Shown piece by piece: positions 1 through 6,101 of a stretch of DNA of 53,738 nucleotides (positions within the stretch are counted from its first letter, which is position 1; each line of letters opens with the position of its first letter). Source of the DNA: Streptomyces fumigatiscleroticus (GTDB taxonomy: Bacteria; Actinomycetota; Actinomycetes; Streptomycetales; Streptomycetaceae); the NCBI RefSeq assembly GCF_014647975.1, contig NZ_BMQF01000032.1, positions 1 through 53,738 of the forward strand, in the 5' to 3' direction. A program made the translations under genes and the position numbers. The notes under the pieces are model-generated. The model made no database searches, was not told the DNA's origin, and saw only the letters and a list, made by a program, of their open reading frames with translations.

Positions 1-173
1 CCCGCGGAGCGGGATGTGCCCCGGCAAGCCGGGGCACATAGAGCGCGCAGCGCGCAAGCGCTCTGCGAATTCCCGCGCAAGCGCGGGAATTGAATTCCGC
101 AGGCGGAATTCTAAAAGCGTGTCAATTCGCGCAAGCGCGAATTGCGAGCACCCGCGCAAGCGCGGGTGCCGAG
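1..173. other. Telomere palindromes, left end
   Basis: Consecutive hairpins can be read: CCCGC-GGA-GCGGG (1-13); ATGTGCCCCGGC-AA-GCCGGGGCACAT (14-39); AGAGCGC with GCGCTCT (40-64); AATTCCCGCGC-AA-GCGCGGGAATT (68-91); GAATTCCGC-AG-GCGGAATTC (92-111); CAATTCGCGC-AA-GCGCGAATTG (122-143); and CACCCGCGC-AA-GCGCGGGTG (149-168). Palindrome I is the canonical Streptomyces sequence and the small GCA-type loops are typical of archetypal telomeres. In the known system the 3' overhang left by replication folds here, is bound by Tap, and is patched by Tpg-primed synthesis. Confidence 0.95.
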
Positions 174-191
174 GCTGGCAGCAAGGGGAGG

Positions 192-227
192 TGCATCACG
201 CTCGCGCCTGTGTAGGGCTTGGGAATC
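192..227 (+). repeat. Subterminal motif, copy 1 (in left TIR)
   Basis: Pattern TGCATCACG, 7-8 bases, CTGTGTAG, 4 bases, TGGG. The pattern recurs at 451-486 and, on the minus strand, at 53252-53287 and 53512-53547. All copies face inward from their end. The function is unknown; a binding site for a telomere or replication protein is one possibility. Confidence 0.6.
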
Positions 228-380
228 CCAGCCACCACCCCCGCAACGGAAGTGACGGGCCATCGGCCTGACGGGGTGCCGGCCCCACCGCAGTGACGGG
301 CTCCGCTGCGCTCCACCCGAACCCCTCCCCCACCCCCGAAACCGCCCCGACACGTTCACCAATACCCCGCCAGCATACAC

Positions 381-950
381 GTCGACCAGCCTCGATGAGA
401 GGGAATCGGACGATGCATCACCCGAGAGAGCGAACAAGCGGTGGCGCTGATGCATCACGGACACTTGCTGTGTAGCGTTTGGGCTCCGGCTGCGCCACCC
501 CTGGCCCCTCCAAAAGAGACCCGCACCATTCCAGAATTGCGCCGCCTTGAATTGCTCAGCCACAGAACGGAACCTCAGAAATGGGTAAGCCAAAATTCGG
601 CGTGCGGAGGTACCGGAGCCGAACGGCCGCTAGGCCGGGCGGCGGAACCACCCACCGGCACCAGCCACGCCTCCATGTTTTTGATCGTCACGGCTGGTAC
701 CACCCGAGACGCAGCTCCGCTGGTACCGCCTACGGTCCGCACCGGTCCCACGGAGCCGCACGCGAAGCCGCCTCAGCCCAGGACAGGCGACCGAGGCGTA
801 GCAGCTGGCGGGCCGCCGGCGGATGGATCCGCGGCCTGACCCGCCCGGCCGCAGCCCGCGCCGTTGCATGCAGCGGTTGGAGGGTACAGCCGGGACCCTG
901 GAGGGCGCGCCTCTAAAGATCAGATAGCTGCAACGCTCTGACCTGCGAAA
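381..950. other. Left subterminal non-coding stretch
   Basis: No convincing gene is visible. Open frames here lack ribosome sites and recognisable domains, and overlap one another on both strands. It contains subterminal motif copy 2 (451-486) and a GTTGCATGCAG box near 864 that resembles the iteron-like repeats further on. Confidence 0.6.
451..486 (+). repeat. Subterminal motif, copy 2 (inside left TIR)
   Basis: TGCATCACG, eight bases, CTGTGTAG, four bases, TGGG. It lies outside the TIR, so the similarity to copy 1 is not a by-product of TIR duplication. A partial copy of the first box (GATGCATCAC) precedes it at about 411-420. Confidence 0.6.
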
Positions 951-958
951 ACGCGGAC

Positions 959-1030
959 GATGCATGCACCCTGGGTGCATAGATCGTGGTCGCGGGCGGC
1001 GAGATGCATGCACGTAGGTGAATAGATCGT
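959..1030 (+). repeat. Two iteron-like direct repeats
   Basis: GATGCATGCAC, then a GGTG box and ATAGATCGT, at 959-987 and again at 1003-1030, 44 bases apart. The first copy contains a short palindrome (ATGCACCC-T-GGGTGCAT). Another GCATGCATG occurs near 1054. Position directly upstream of the RepL-like pair suggests an origin or an operator for replication-gene control (inference). Confidence 0.6.
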
Positions 1031-1070
1031 TCCTGTCCAGAGACACGCCCGCCGCATGCATGGATCCCCT

Positions 1071-1100
1071 GCATAACATCGCAGATCTGCTATGTTATGC
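1071..1100. promoter_or_regulatory. 30-bp palindromic operator candidate
   Basis: The arms GCATAACAT and ATGTTATGC flank a central perfect palindrome GCAGATCTGC, with one mismatched base pair in between. It ends 28 bases before the chosen GTG start of the first wHTH gene, so autoregulation by that protein or its neighbour is the simplest reading (inference). Confidence 0.7.
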
Positions 1101-1128
1101 GGCACCAACGATCATGGAGGAGAGGCCC

Positions 1129-1686
1129 GTGGCCCAGCCCTTGAGGCGCAGCGCGGAGGCGCCGGCGGAGGCGTCACGGCTGGCCCCCGCGCCCCCGTCC
1201 TCGGATGCCGTCAACGGCATGGAGTCGGCGCGGGATCTGCTGAAGCGGTTCGAGAAGCTCGCCAAAAAGGGCGGCACGTTCAGCACGAATCCCGAGGTCA
1301 AGCCGTACGTCTTCTACGGGACCCAGCACCTGAGCATGGCCCAGGTCATCGAGGACAACCTCTGGAAGTTCGACCTCAGCACGATGGCCCGGAACGTCCT
1401 GGACCACCTGAAGACCCACCACGACGACCAGGCGCTGGTGGAGATGACCCAGAGCAGCCTCGCCGCGAAGTTCCATTGCTCGCAGTCGAAGGTGTCGCGC
1501 GCGATCGGCCAGCTGAGCCGTCACAACTTCACCTGGAAGGAGCGGCGAGGGGTGTACCGGGTCCACCCGCTCTACGCTTACCGGTGGGGCAGCGTGAAGC
1601 AGCGGCGGCTGGTGAAGTCGCTGGAGAAGGTGCTCCTGGAGCACGAGATCGTCATTCCGACCGTGAGGAACGAGGCCACGCGATGA
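1129..1686 (+). CDS. RepL/MarR-like winged-helix protein 1
   Basis: A 185-aa protein. I start it at GTG 1129 because GGAGGAGAGG lies just upstream; the frame stays open further upstream but runs through the palindromic operator. Residues ~100-160 form a winged-helix domain: TQSSLAAKFHCSQSKVSRAI reads as helix-turn-helix, followed by a wing and the segment RVHPLYAYRWGS. This resembles plasmid RepL replication proteins and MarR-type regulators. It overlaps the next gene by ATGA, and the two share the string VSRAIGQL, so they look like duplicated paralogues. Role: replication initiation, copy control or transcription; the sequence alone cannot decide. Confidence 0.75.
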   Translation: MAQPLRRSAEAPAEASRLAPAPPSSDAVNGMESARDLLKRFEKLAKKGGTFSTNPEVKPYVFYGTQHLSMAQVIEDNLWKFDLSTMARNVLDHLKTHHDDQALVEMTQSSLAAKFHCSQSKVSRAIGQLSRHNFTWKERRGVYRVHPLYAYRWGSVKQRRLVKSLEKVLLEHEIVIPTVRNEATR

Positions 1687-2153
1687 GCAGCACCGTCCCT
1701 GGTTTCCACAACCCGGAGATCTTCGAGGTCCTGCCGAACGCGTGCCTGTCGCCGACGGCCCGCGACGTGTTCGACGTCCTCACCGCCCGCCAGGAGCCCG
1801 GCGGCCTGGTCCGCATCCGGCAGCAGGAGATCGCCGAACGCCTCGGGCTGACCCAGTCCGTCGTCTCGCGCGCGATCGGCCAGCTGCGGGACAAGGGCAT
1901 CCTGAGCGAGCGGCAGCGCAAGGGCACCGTGCTCATCCACCCGCTGCTGGCCGGCTACGAGTCGCTGACCCACATGGTCAACCACCTCAAGGACCCCGAC
2001 ACGTTCGTGTGGCCGCTGAACTTCCCCACCGGCGACATCCGGCCCCCGCGGGCCCGAGACGCCCGCACCGGCACCGACTTCGACCCCGACCCGGACGGCG
2101 GCGAGGATGCCCCCGCCCCCGAGGTCCGGCCCACCCTCCGGCTAGCCGGCTGA
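1683..2153 (+). CDS. RepL/MarR-like winged-helix protein 2
   Basis: A 156-aa protein starting at the ATG that overlaps the preceding stop, so it is probably translationally coupled. Residues ~25-85 form a winged helix: RQQEIAERLGLTQSVVSRAI, then QLRDKGILSERQRKGTVLIHPLLAGY. The domain is closely similar to that of protein 1, but this copy has a longer acidic, proline-rich tail (residues ~120-156) and lacks the long N-terminal part. Likely partner or antagonist of protein 1 in plasmid replication or its control (inference). Confidence 0.75.
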   Translation: MSSTVPGFHNPEIFEVLPNACLSPTARDVFDVLTARQEPGGLVRIRQQEIAERLGLTQSVVSRAIGQLRDKGILSERQRKGTVLIHPLLAGYESLTHMVNHLKDPDTFVWPLNFPTGDIRPPRARDARTGTDFDPDPDGGEDAPAPEVRPTLRLAG

Positions 2154-2350
2154 ACCGCCGCTGCACCCTCGCACCATCACGGCGCCCCCCGACGGGGAGG
2201 GCGCCGTCGTCGTTCCCGGCCGGGACCGCAGCGCGCCAGTAGCACCGGCTACACCCGATCGTTCTGGAGCAGCAGAACAAACCGGCGCCACCCGCTGCAC
2301 CATCCCGGGGCTGGCCTCCGACCCGTGCAGCACCCTTGTGCTACGCGGGC

Positions 2351-2367
2351 CCATGTAAATGCTGCGC
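2351..2367 (-). repeat. 17-bp motif shared with 47424-47440
   Basis: On the minus strand this reads GCGCAGCATTTACATGG, identical over 17 bases to 47424-47440 on the plus strand. Both copies are in intergenic sequence. Confidence 0.5.
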
Positions 2368-2440
2368 TGCACCCACGACACCGCCCTGCTGCCATCCGAC
2401 GGCCACCACCAGGAGCAGCACCAGGTCCCTGCCGCAGGCC

Positions 2441-2509
2441 CTCGCCTCACACCTGACAACCTCACAGCACCCCACGCCCACCAGGCAAAACAAGCTGTGT
2501 GACTCACAG
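2441..2509 (+). promoter_or_regulatory. Regulatory repeat, copy A
   Basis: One of three ~70-bp related modules. The core (2480-2509) begins ACCAGGCAAAACAAG and ends TGACTCACAG. The upstream part shares CTCACA-n-CTGACA with copy C. No gene starts immediately downstream on the plus strand. Confidence 0.6.
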
Positions 2510-2538
2510 CAGGAGCCGGTGTCCACGAGCGGCGGCGG

Positions 2539-3396
2539 TCAGAGGACGGTGCCGTGCAGGGCGCGGCGGTCACCGGATATGGCGTAGCGGCGGGCGGCGA
2601 GGCCGTGCTCGAGGGGCTCACCGATCTCCTCACAGAGCAGGGCGAGGACGTCGGCCGCGTCGGTGTCGGACAGGTAGGCCGGCGCGACTTCGAGCATCAG
2701 CTCGCCGATCGCGTGGGTGCTGGCGGCGAGTTCGTCGACGACGCGGCGCAGCGCGGCGACGGTCGGGTCCGCCGACGCGTCGTCAGACGGCGGAGGCGGC
2801 GCCGTCCGGATGTCACGGACGGCCTGGCGGACCACCGCGCGCACCGTGGCCTCATCGAGGCCCTGGAGGCCGCTGTGAGCGAGCGCGGCGAGTCGGCGGG
2901 TGATCAGCTCCGCCACGTCACCGCTACGGCCGGAGACGGCAATCAGGGCGCGCTGGGACAGGCCGTAGTCGAGCGCGGCCGCGCCGTCCAGGTCGCTGTC
3001 TCGCATGCGAGACGTCTCGGTGCCGGCGGTGACCGCGCCGTGGATCGCGGTGAGGGAGCGGGCGACGTCCAGCAGCCGGTACGCCTGCGCGCGGCTGATG
3101 CCGAACTCCGCGGCGCAGTACGACTCCCAGCTGCCGTGCCCGAGCGGCACCCAGACGCGGGCGGCGTGCGCGTCGCGGACCCGGGCGGCGAGCACCGCCA
3201 CGGAGCGCCGGACGTCGTCCATCGCCTCGCGCAGCCCGGCCGTCATCTCCCGGGCGCGGGACGCGGTCAGCGGCGGCCGCGCTGGTTCGGCGCCGTGCTC
3301 CTGGTCCTCGCTGTGCTTGCCCACGACTCCATCGTCCTGCGCGCCGGCGAGCTCCACCAGGGCGCGCGGGAGCGGGATGCGCGAGCTCCACCTCAC
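2539..3396 (-). CDS. Putative plasmid DNA-binding regulator (285 aa)
   Basis: Family not recognised by name. The middle of the protein (residues ~80-115) contains the string WESYCAAEFGISRAQAYRLL, a helix-turn-helix-like pattern also seen in plasmid- and phage-encoded DNA-binding proteins. A proline/acidic linker follows near residue 190, and the C-terminal part is helical. The start is uncertain: GTG 3396 lies inside regulatory repeat B, so an internal GTG at 3324, preceded by a GGAG, may be the real start. The overlap with repeat B makes this protein a natural candidate to bind repeats A, B and C and so control its own expression (inference). Confidence 0.65.
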   Translation of the reverse strand: MRWSSRIPLPRALVELAGAQDDGVVGKHSEDQEHGAEPARPPLTASRAREMTAGLREAMDDVRRSVAVLAARVRDAHAARVWVPLGHGSWESYCAAEFGISRAQAYRLLDVARSLTAIHGAVTAGTETSRMRDSDLDGAAALDYGLSQRALIAVSGRSGDVAELITRRLAALAHSGLQGLDEATVRAVVRQAVRDIRTAPPPPSDDASADPTVAALRRVVDELAASTHAIGELMLEVAPAYLSDTDAADVLALLCEEIGEPLEHGLAARRYAISGDRRALHGTVL

Positions 3397-3456
3397 ACCC
3401 TCACAGCCTCATAGCTCACCTCGTCTACCTGGGGAAACAGGCTGTGAGGCTCACAG
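3388..3456 (+). promoter_or_regulatory. Regulatory repeat, copy B
   Basis: The core at 3427-3456 (ACCTGGGGAAACAGG, then GAGGCTCACAG) is collinear with copies A and C over 30 bases. It lies upstream of the 38-aa gene at 3551 and at the head of the divergent 285-aa gene, so it probably contains an operator or promoter for one or both. Confidence 0.65.
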
Positions 3457-3550
3457 ACCTCACAGCGTGACACCGGGTGCGGTGGCTGCGGGGGTGCCCT
3501 CGCTCCCGGCACACTCAGCCCACCAGCGTGCGTGGACAAGGAGCAGTGCG

Positions 3551-3667
3551 ATGCCCGTGAAGATCACCCCCGACGACGCGTACGACGAGGAGAGCGACAC
3601 CCTGCGGGTCGGGCGGCACGACCTGGAGCGGCTGCTGCTGGAGTTCCGTGCGCTGGCCGCGAAGTAG
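3551..3667 (+). CDS. Small acidic protein (38 aa)
   Basis: MPVKITPDDAYDEESDTLRV, then an RxDLERLLLEFRAL helix. An AAGGAG lies 10-15 bases upstream of the ATG. It follows regulatory repeat B and is 21 bases before the next gene. Function unknown. Confidence 0.55.
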   Translation: MPVKITPDDAYDEESDTLRVGRHDLERLLLEFRALAAK

Positions 3668-3688
3668 GAGCCGGGCAGCTGGAGCCAC

Positions 3689-4042
3689 ATGAAGGACTAC
3701 GACCTGTCCTTCGAGCGCCTGGCCGACGCCGTCGACGCGGCGACCGCAGCCCGGCGGGGTGACCGCTGGGAGGGCCCCGATCTGCGGATGCGCTGCACCA
3801 CAACCGAGGCCGCCTACACCTGGCCCACGGGCGCCCCGTACGACGGCGGGACGCCGGTCGTGTGGAACGTGCCGGGCTACGGTTCCCACGCCGCCTCCGG
3901 CGATCCCCGGCGTCCCCGGCCGAAGGCGCTGTGCGGCTTCAGCTGGTCGACGCAGGAGGGCCGTGTCGTGGACGGCCTGCCGGACTGCCGCGAGTGCCTG
4001 CGCGAGGTCCAGCTCGGTGCCGAACGGCCCCGCAGCCGCTGA
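3689..4042 (+). CDS. Hypothetical protein (117 aa)
   Basis: Soluble protein of unknown function. It has a short helical N-terminus, a central beta-rich stretch, and a C-terminal CRECLREV pair that could hold a metal together with upstream cysteines (CTT, CGF). GGAG precedes the ATG. It ends 70 bases before a strong bidirectional terminator, closing this rightward unit. Confidence 0.6.
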   Translation: MKDYDLSFERLADAVDAATAARRGDRWEGPDLRMRCTTTEAAYTWPTGAPYDGGTPVVWNVPGYGSHAASGDPRRPRPKALCGFSWSTQEGRVVDGLPDCRECLREVQLGAERPRSR

Positions 4043-4111
4043 TGACTGCCGGGCGGCTACGCGTTGCCGCCCGGGTGGCAACCGGTGGATACGGCCGTGG
4101 CTACGATGCGA

Positions 4112-4154
4112 AACGCCCTGACCCCGGCAGTTGCGATGCCGGGGTCAGGGCGTT
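4112..4154. terminator. Bidirectional hairpin between convergent units
   Basis: A perfect 18-bp stem (AACGCCCTGACCCCGGCA with its complement) and a 7-base loop. It lies between the plus-strand gene ending at 4042 and the minus-strand tap/tpg/toxin operon ending at 4167. Confidence 0.85.
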
Positions 4155-4166
4155 GCCACCGGGTGG

Positions 4167-4427
4167 CTATCCGAGCCAGGTGATGGTGAGGACGGACAGG
4201 CGTCGCAGGGGGCGGTTCACCCAGTAGGTGAGGGACAGCTGGCCGACGGAGGCGTGGCGGATGTCCTCGCCCTCGGGGTCGTCGGCGTTCCACTGCGAGA
4301 AGCCCCACGGGTCGCTGGCGGCGGCGTCCAGGACGTCCCACACCATGTCTTCGACGTGCTCGGGCAGGGTGTCGAGGACCTTCGCGGCCGGGGCGGAGAA
4401 GCGGACCGCGTACGGCTGTTGGGTCAC
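4167..4427 (-). CDS. RelE/ParE-like toxin candidate (86 aa)
   Basis: GTG 4427 overlaps the stop of the upstream gene (GTGA). The protein reads as a compact RelE/ParE fold: an N-terminal strand (YAVRFSAPAAKVLDTLP), two helices, then strands around RHASVGQLSLTYWVNRPLRRLSVLTITWLG. Such proteins usually cleave ribosome-bound mRNA or poison gyrase. Size and position behind a small partner gene suit a type II addiction module, here at the tail of the telomere-protein operon. Which target applies cannot be read from sequence. Confidence 0.7.
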   Translation of the reverse strand: MTQQPYAVRFSAPAAKVLDTLPEHVEDMVWDVLDAAASDPWGFSQWNADDPEGEDIRHASVGQLSLTYWVNRPLRRLSVLTITWLG

Positions 4428-4792
4428 CGGCGCCGCCCGCGGAGCTCCGCCATGTCGATGAAGTCGCTGTCGTCGTAACCGGAGGCGACGAACGCGTCGA
4501 CGGCCGGGGCGGAGGCGAGGCGGCCCTGCCAGACCTGGACGACCTCGTACAGCGGCGCGAGGGAGAAGGTGCGCCGCGATTCCTCGAGGGCGGCCGCCCA
4601 CTCCCGCTCGAAGGCCGGTACCCAGGTGTCCGCGCGCCGGTCGGCGCGCAGCTGGGCGAGGAGTTCGGCCGGCGCCCCTGGCGAGGGGGCGTACGGCGTG
4701 ACGGGTGCGTGGTCGGGCTGCGCGCTCATCTGGTCCTCCCGGCGGATCGTCTCCTCACGGTACGCGCGCCGGGTGGCCGTGGATGCGGGCAT
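4424..4792 (-). CDS. DUF6247-like protein, likely antitoxin partner (122 aa)
   Basis: The C-terminal half (EFEREWAAALEESRRTFSLA-type segment, then a short helix ending VVQVWQ) resembles DUF6247 proteins, which in actinobacteria typically sit next to RelE-like genes. An AGGAGGGG lies 8 bases before ATG 4792; a second start at 4729 (MSAQPDH) also has a good GGGAGGA. It overlaps the toxin start by GTGA, so the two are coupled. Antitoxin function is inferred from context. Confidence 0.65.
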   Translation of the reverse strand: MPASTATRRAYREETIRREDQMSAQPDHAPVTPYAPSPGAPAELLAQLRADRRADTWVPAFEREWAAALEESRRTFSLAPLYEVVQVWQGRLASAPAVDAFVASGYDDSDFIDMAELRGRRR

Positions 4793-4806
4793 GGACAGAT
4801 CCCCTC

Positions 4807-5154
4807 CTACTGGGTGCTGGGCCGGATGATGTGGCCAAAGCCGAGGGCGTGCGGCCTGGCGTGGTAGCCGAAGGCGTTGAGGATGCTGCCGAGGGCGAGG
4901 TGCATCGTCGCGCGGGTGGTCTCGTAGCGGACGACCACGTCCTCGCTCTGGCGGCCGGCATCCTGCATGTCGGTCGCGGCCTCGTGGAGCCGGTCGTGCA
5001 TGCCCCAGCTGACGTGCACGTGGTCCAGGTCCTCGAAGACGGAGACGAGGAGGCCGCCTTCGGGGTCGTCCTCGTGGCCGGGCGCCACCGGCGTGAAGCC
5101 GGCGCTCTCCAGGTCGAAGCGCACCCGGGCCGCGAGGGCTTCGAGTTCCGTCAT
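4807..5154 (-). CDS. Hypothetical protein in tap/tpg operon (115 aa)
   Basis: Unknown function. Acidic, alpha/beta in appearance, with strands around GGLLVSVFEDLDHVHVSWGM and a C-terminal helix. The start overlaps the preceding stop (ATGA) and the stop is 14 bases before the DUF6247-like gene, so it belongs to the same transcript as tpg. Confidence 0.6.
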   Translation of the reverse strand: MTELEALAARVRFDLESAGFTPVAPGHEDDPEGGLLVSVFEDLDHVHVSWGMHDRLHEAATDMQDAGRQSEDVVVRYETTRATMHLALGSILNAFGYHARPHALGFGHIIRPSTQ

Positions 5155-5294
5155 CGCCAGTCCAGCTCCTTCTCCCAGTCGAGGAAGTCGGCGCCTTCCT
5201 CCTCCTGGCGCTGGTAGTCGTCGGCGGCCTGGCGGTTCGCCGCGCGTTCGGCCTCGTTCTTCGGGTCCGGGTACGGGTAATTGATGCTCGCCAT
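5151..5294 (-). CDS. Small acidic protein downstream of tpg (47 aa)
   Basis: MASINYPYPDPKNEAERAAN, then a charged helix ending in FLDWEKELDW. It begins 14 bases after the tpg stop and overlaps the next gene by ATGA. The position immediately behind tpg may indicate an accessory role at telomeres, but nothing in the sequence shows a function. Confidence 0.6.
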   Translation of the reverse strand: MASINYPYPDPKNEAERAANRQAADDYQRQEEEGADFLDWEKELDWR

Positions 5295-5308
5295 AAAGGG
5301 CTCCGGAA

Positions 5309-5869
5309 TTAGTAGTCGAGATCCAGATAGTCGATGTCGTTGATTTCCACGTCCGACAGTCCCATAGCGCGACCGCCGCCGTCCTGGAAATAGACCTCCT
5401 TGAACCCTTCGGCGATGATTCCGCGCATCTGCTGGTCGCTGGCCCCCGCGTCGCGGGCGTCGAAGAGACGGCGGGCGTACTCCGGGGGAAGGTGCACGGT
5501 GAGTCGCCGGAACCGTCCGTCGTCGGTCGTGCCGACCGGCGCGGTGTAGCCGAACCGGGCCCGGGTCTCCACGGTGATCCCGGTGCTGGTGGCCGCCTGC
5601 TTCTGCCGGCGCTTGCGCACGAGCGGCTGCCACCGCTGTCGTACGGCGTCGTCGATCTTCGCGGCGACGTCGGCGCGGGCGTGCTTGCGGGCGCCGCGCC
5701 GGTAGCGGTTGACAGAGTCGGCGGTGACTCCGAGCTCCGCCGCCACGGCCTTCGCGCTGCCGAACTGCTTGATCAGGAACCCGATCTGGCCCTTGAGGGT
5801 CTTGGGCGGCTCCTTGGTGAACGACTCCCGGTCGGCCCGCTCGATGGCGTCCTCGATCTCTCCGGCCAC
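5309..5869 (-). CDS. tpg: Telomere terminal protein Tpg
   Basis: At 186 aa this is the usual size of Streptomyces Tpg. The N-terminal helix DAIERADRESFTKEPPKTLK is followed by a helix-turn-helix-like region (AKAVAAELGVTADSVNRYRR, residues ~38-57). Then come the conserved TGITVETRARFGYTAPVGTT block, RRLTVHLPPEYARRLFDARD, and an acidic tail ending DIDYLDLDY. Tpg becomes covalently attached to the 5' DNA ends, primes filling of the terminal gap and is recruited by Tap. It starts at GTG with AAGGGAG upstream, three bases behind orf74 and in one operon with tap. Confidence 0.95.
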   Translation of the reverse strand: MAGEIEDAIERADRESFTKEPPKTLKGQIGFLIKQFGSAKAVAAELGVTADSVNRYRRGARKHARADVAAKIDDAVRQRWQPLVRKRRQKQAATSTGITVETRARFGYTAPVGTTDDGRFRRLTVHLPPEYARRLFDARDAGASDQQMRGIIAEGFKEVYFQDGGGRAMGLSDVEINDIDYLDLDY

Positions 5870-5872
5870 GAT

Positions 5873-6097
5873 TCAGCTCCCTTCGGGGGTGGGGTCCTGG
5901 CCGTCGGGGTCGACCAGGTGGATCCAGGTCTCGCGCGTCTCGCGCAGGTCATGCCGCCACAGTTCGAACCGCGGCGAGGCCCGGCGGGCGCGCAGGGAGA
6001 ACTGCAGGGCCTCCATGCGCGCCTCCAGGCGGTCCAGCGTCCGTTCCCGTTCCGCGTCGGCCTCGAGGGACCGTGCGCCGCTGGTGTCGGTGGCCAC
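5873..6097 (-). CDS. Small coiled-coil protein between tap and tpg (74 aa)
   Basis: Residues ~12-38 (EADAERERTLDRLEARMEAL) form a probable coiled coil; the C-terminal half contains LWRHDLRETRETWIHLVDPD. The GTG start is 4 bases after the tap stop and the gene ends 3 bases before tpg. Because it is sandwiched in the telomere operon it may help Tap-Tpg assembly, but this is only positional inference. Confidence 0.6.
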   Translation of the reverse strand: MATDTSGARSLEADAERERTLDRLEARMEALQFSLRARRASPRFELWRHDLRETRETWIHLVDPDGQDPTPEGS

Positions 6098-6101
6098 GTC
6101 C

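Larger units (their letters stand above)
1..380. repeat. Left terminal inverted repeat (telomere)
   Basis: Seen directly: bases 1-380 reappear as the reverse complement at 53358-53738, with a handful of substitutions (for example near 250 and 318) and one extra C in the right copy's C-run near 330. Identity stops abruptly after CAGCATACAC. A matching pair at the extreme ends of the window means that this is a whole linear replicon, not a fragment. The length is short for a Streptomyces linear plasmid but within the known range. Confidence 0.97.
2154..2538. other. Intergenic region with repeat A
   Basis: No gene seen. It holds a 17-bp motif (2351-2367) that recurs at 47424-47440, and the first copy of the ~70-bp repeated regulatory module (core 2480-2509). 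Confidence 0.5.

Noticed and set aside
1092..2153. 353-aa fusion-like open frame over both wHTH genes
   Set aside because: The first ~197 codons are out of frame with the real first gene; only the part from 1683 is coding.
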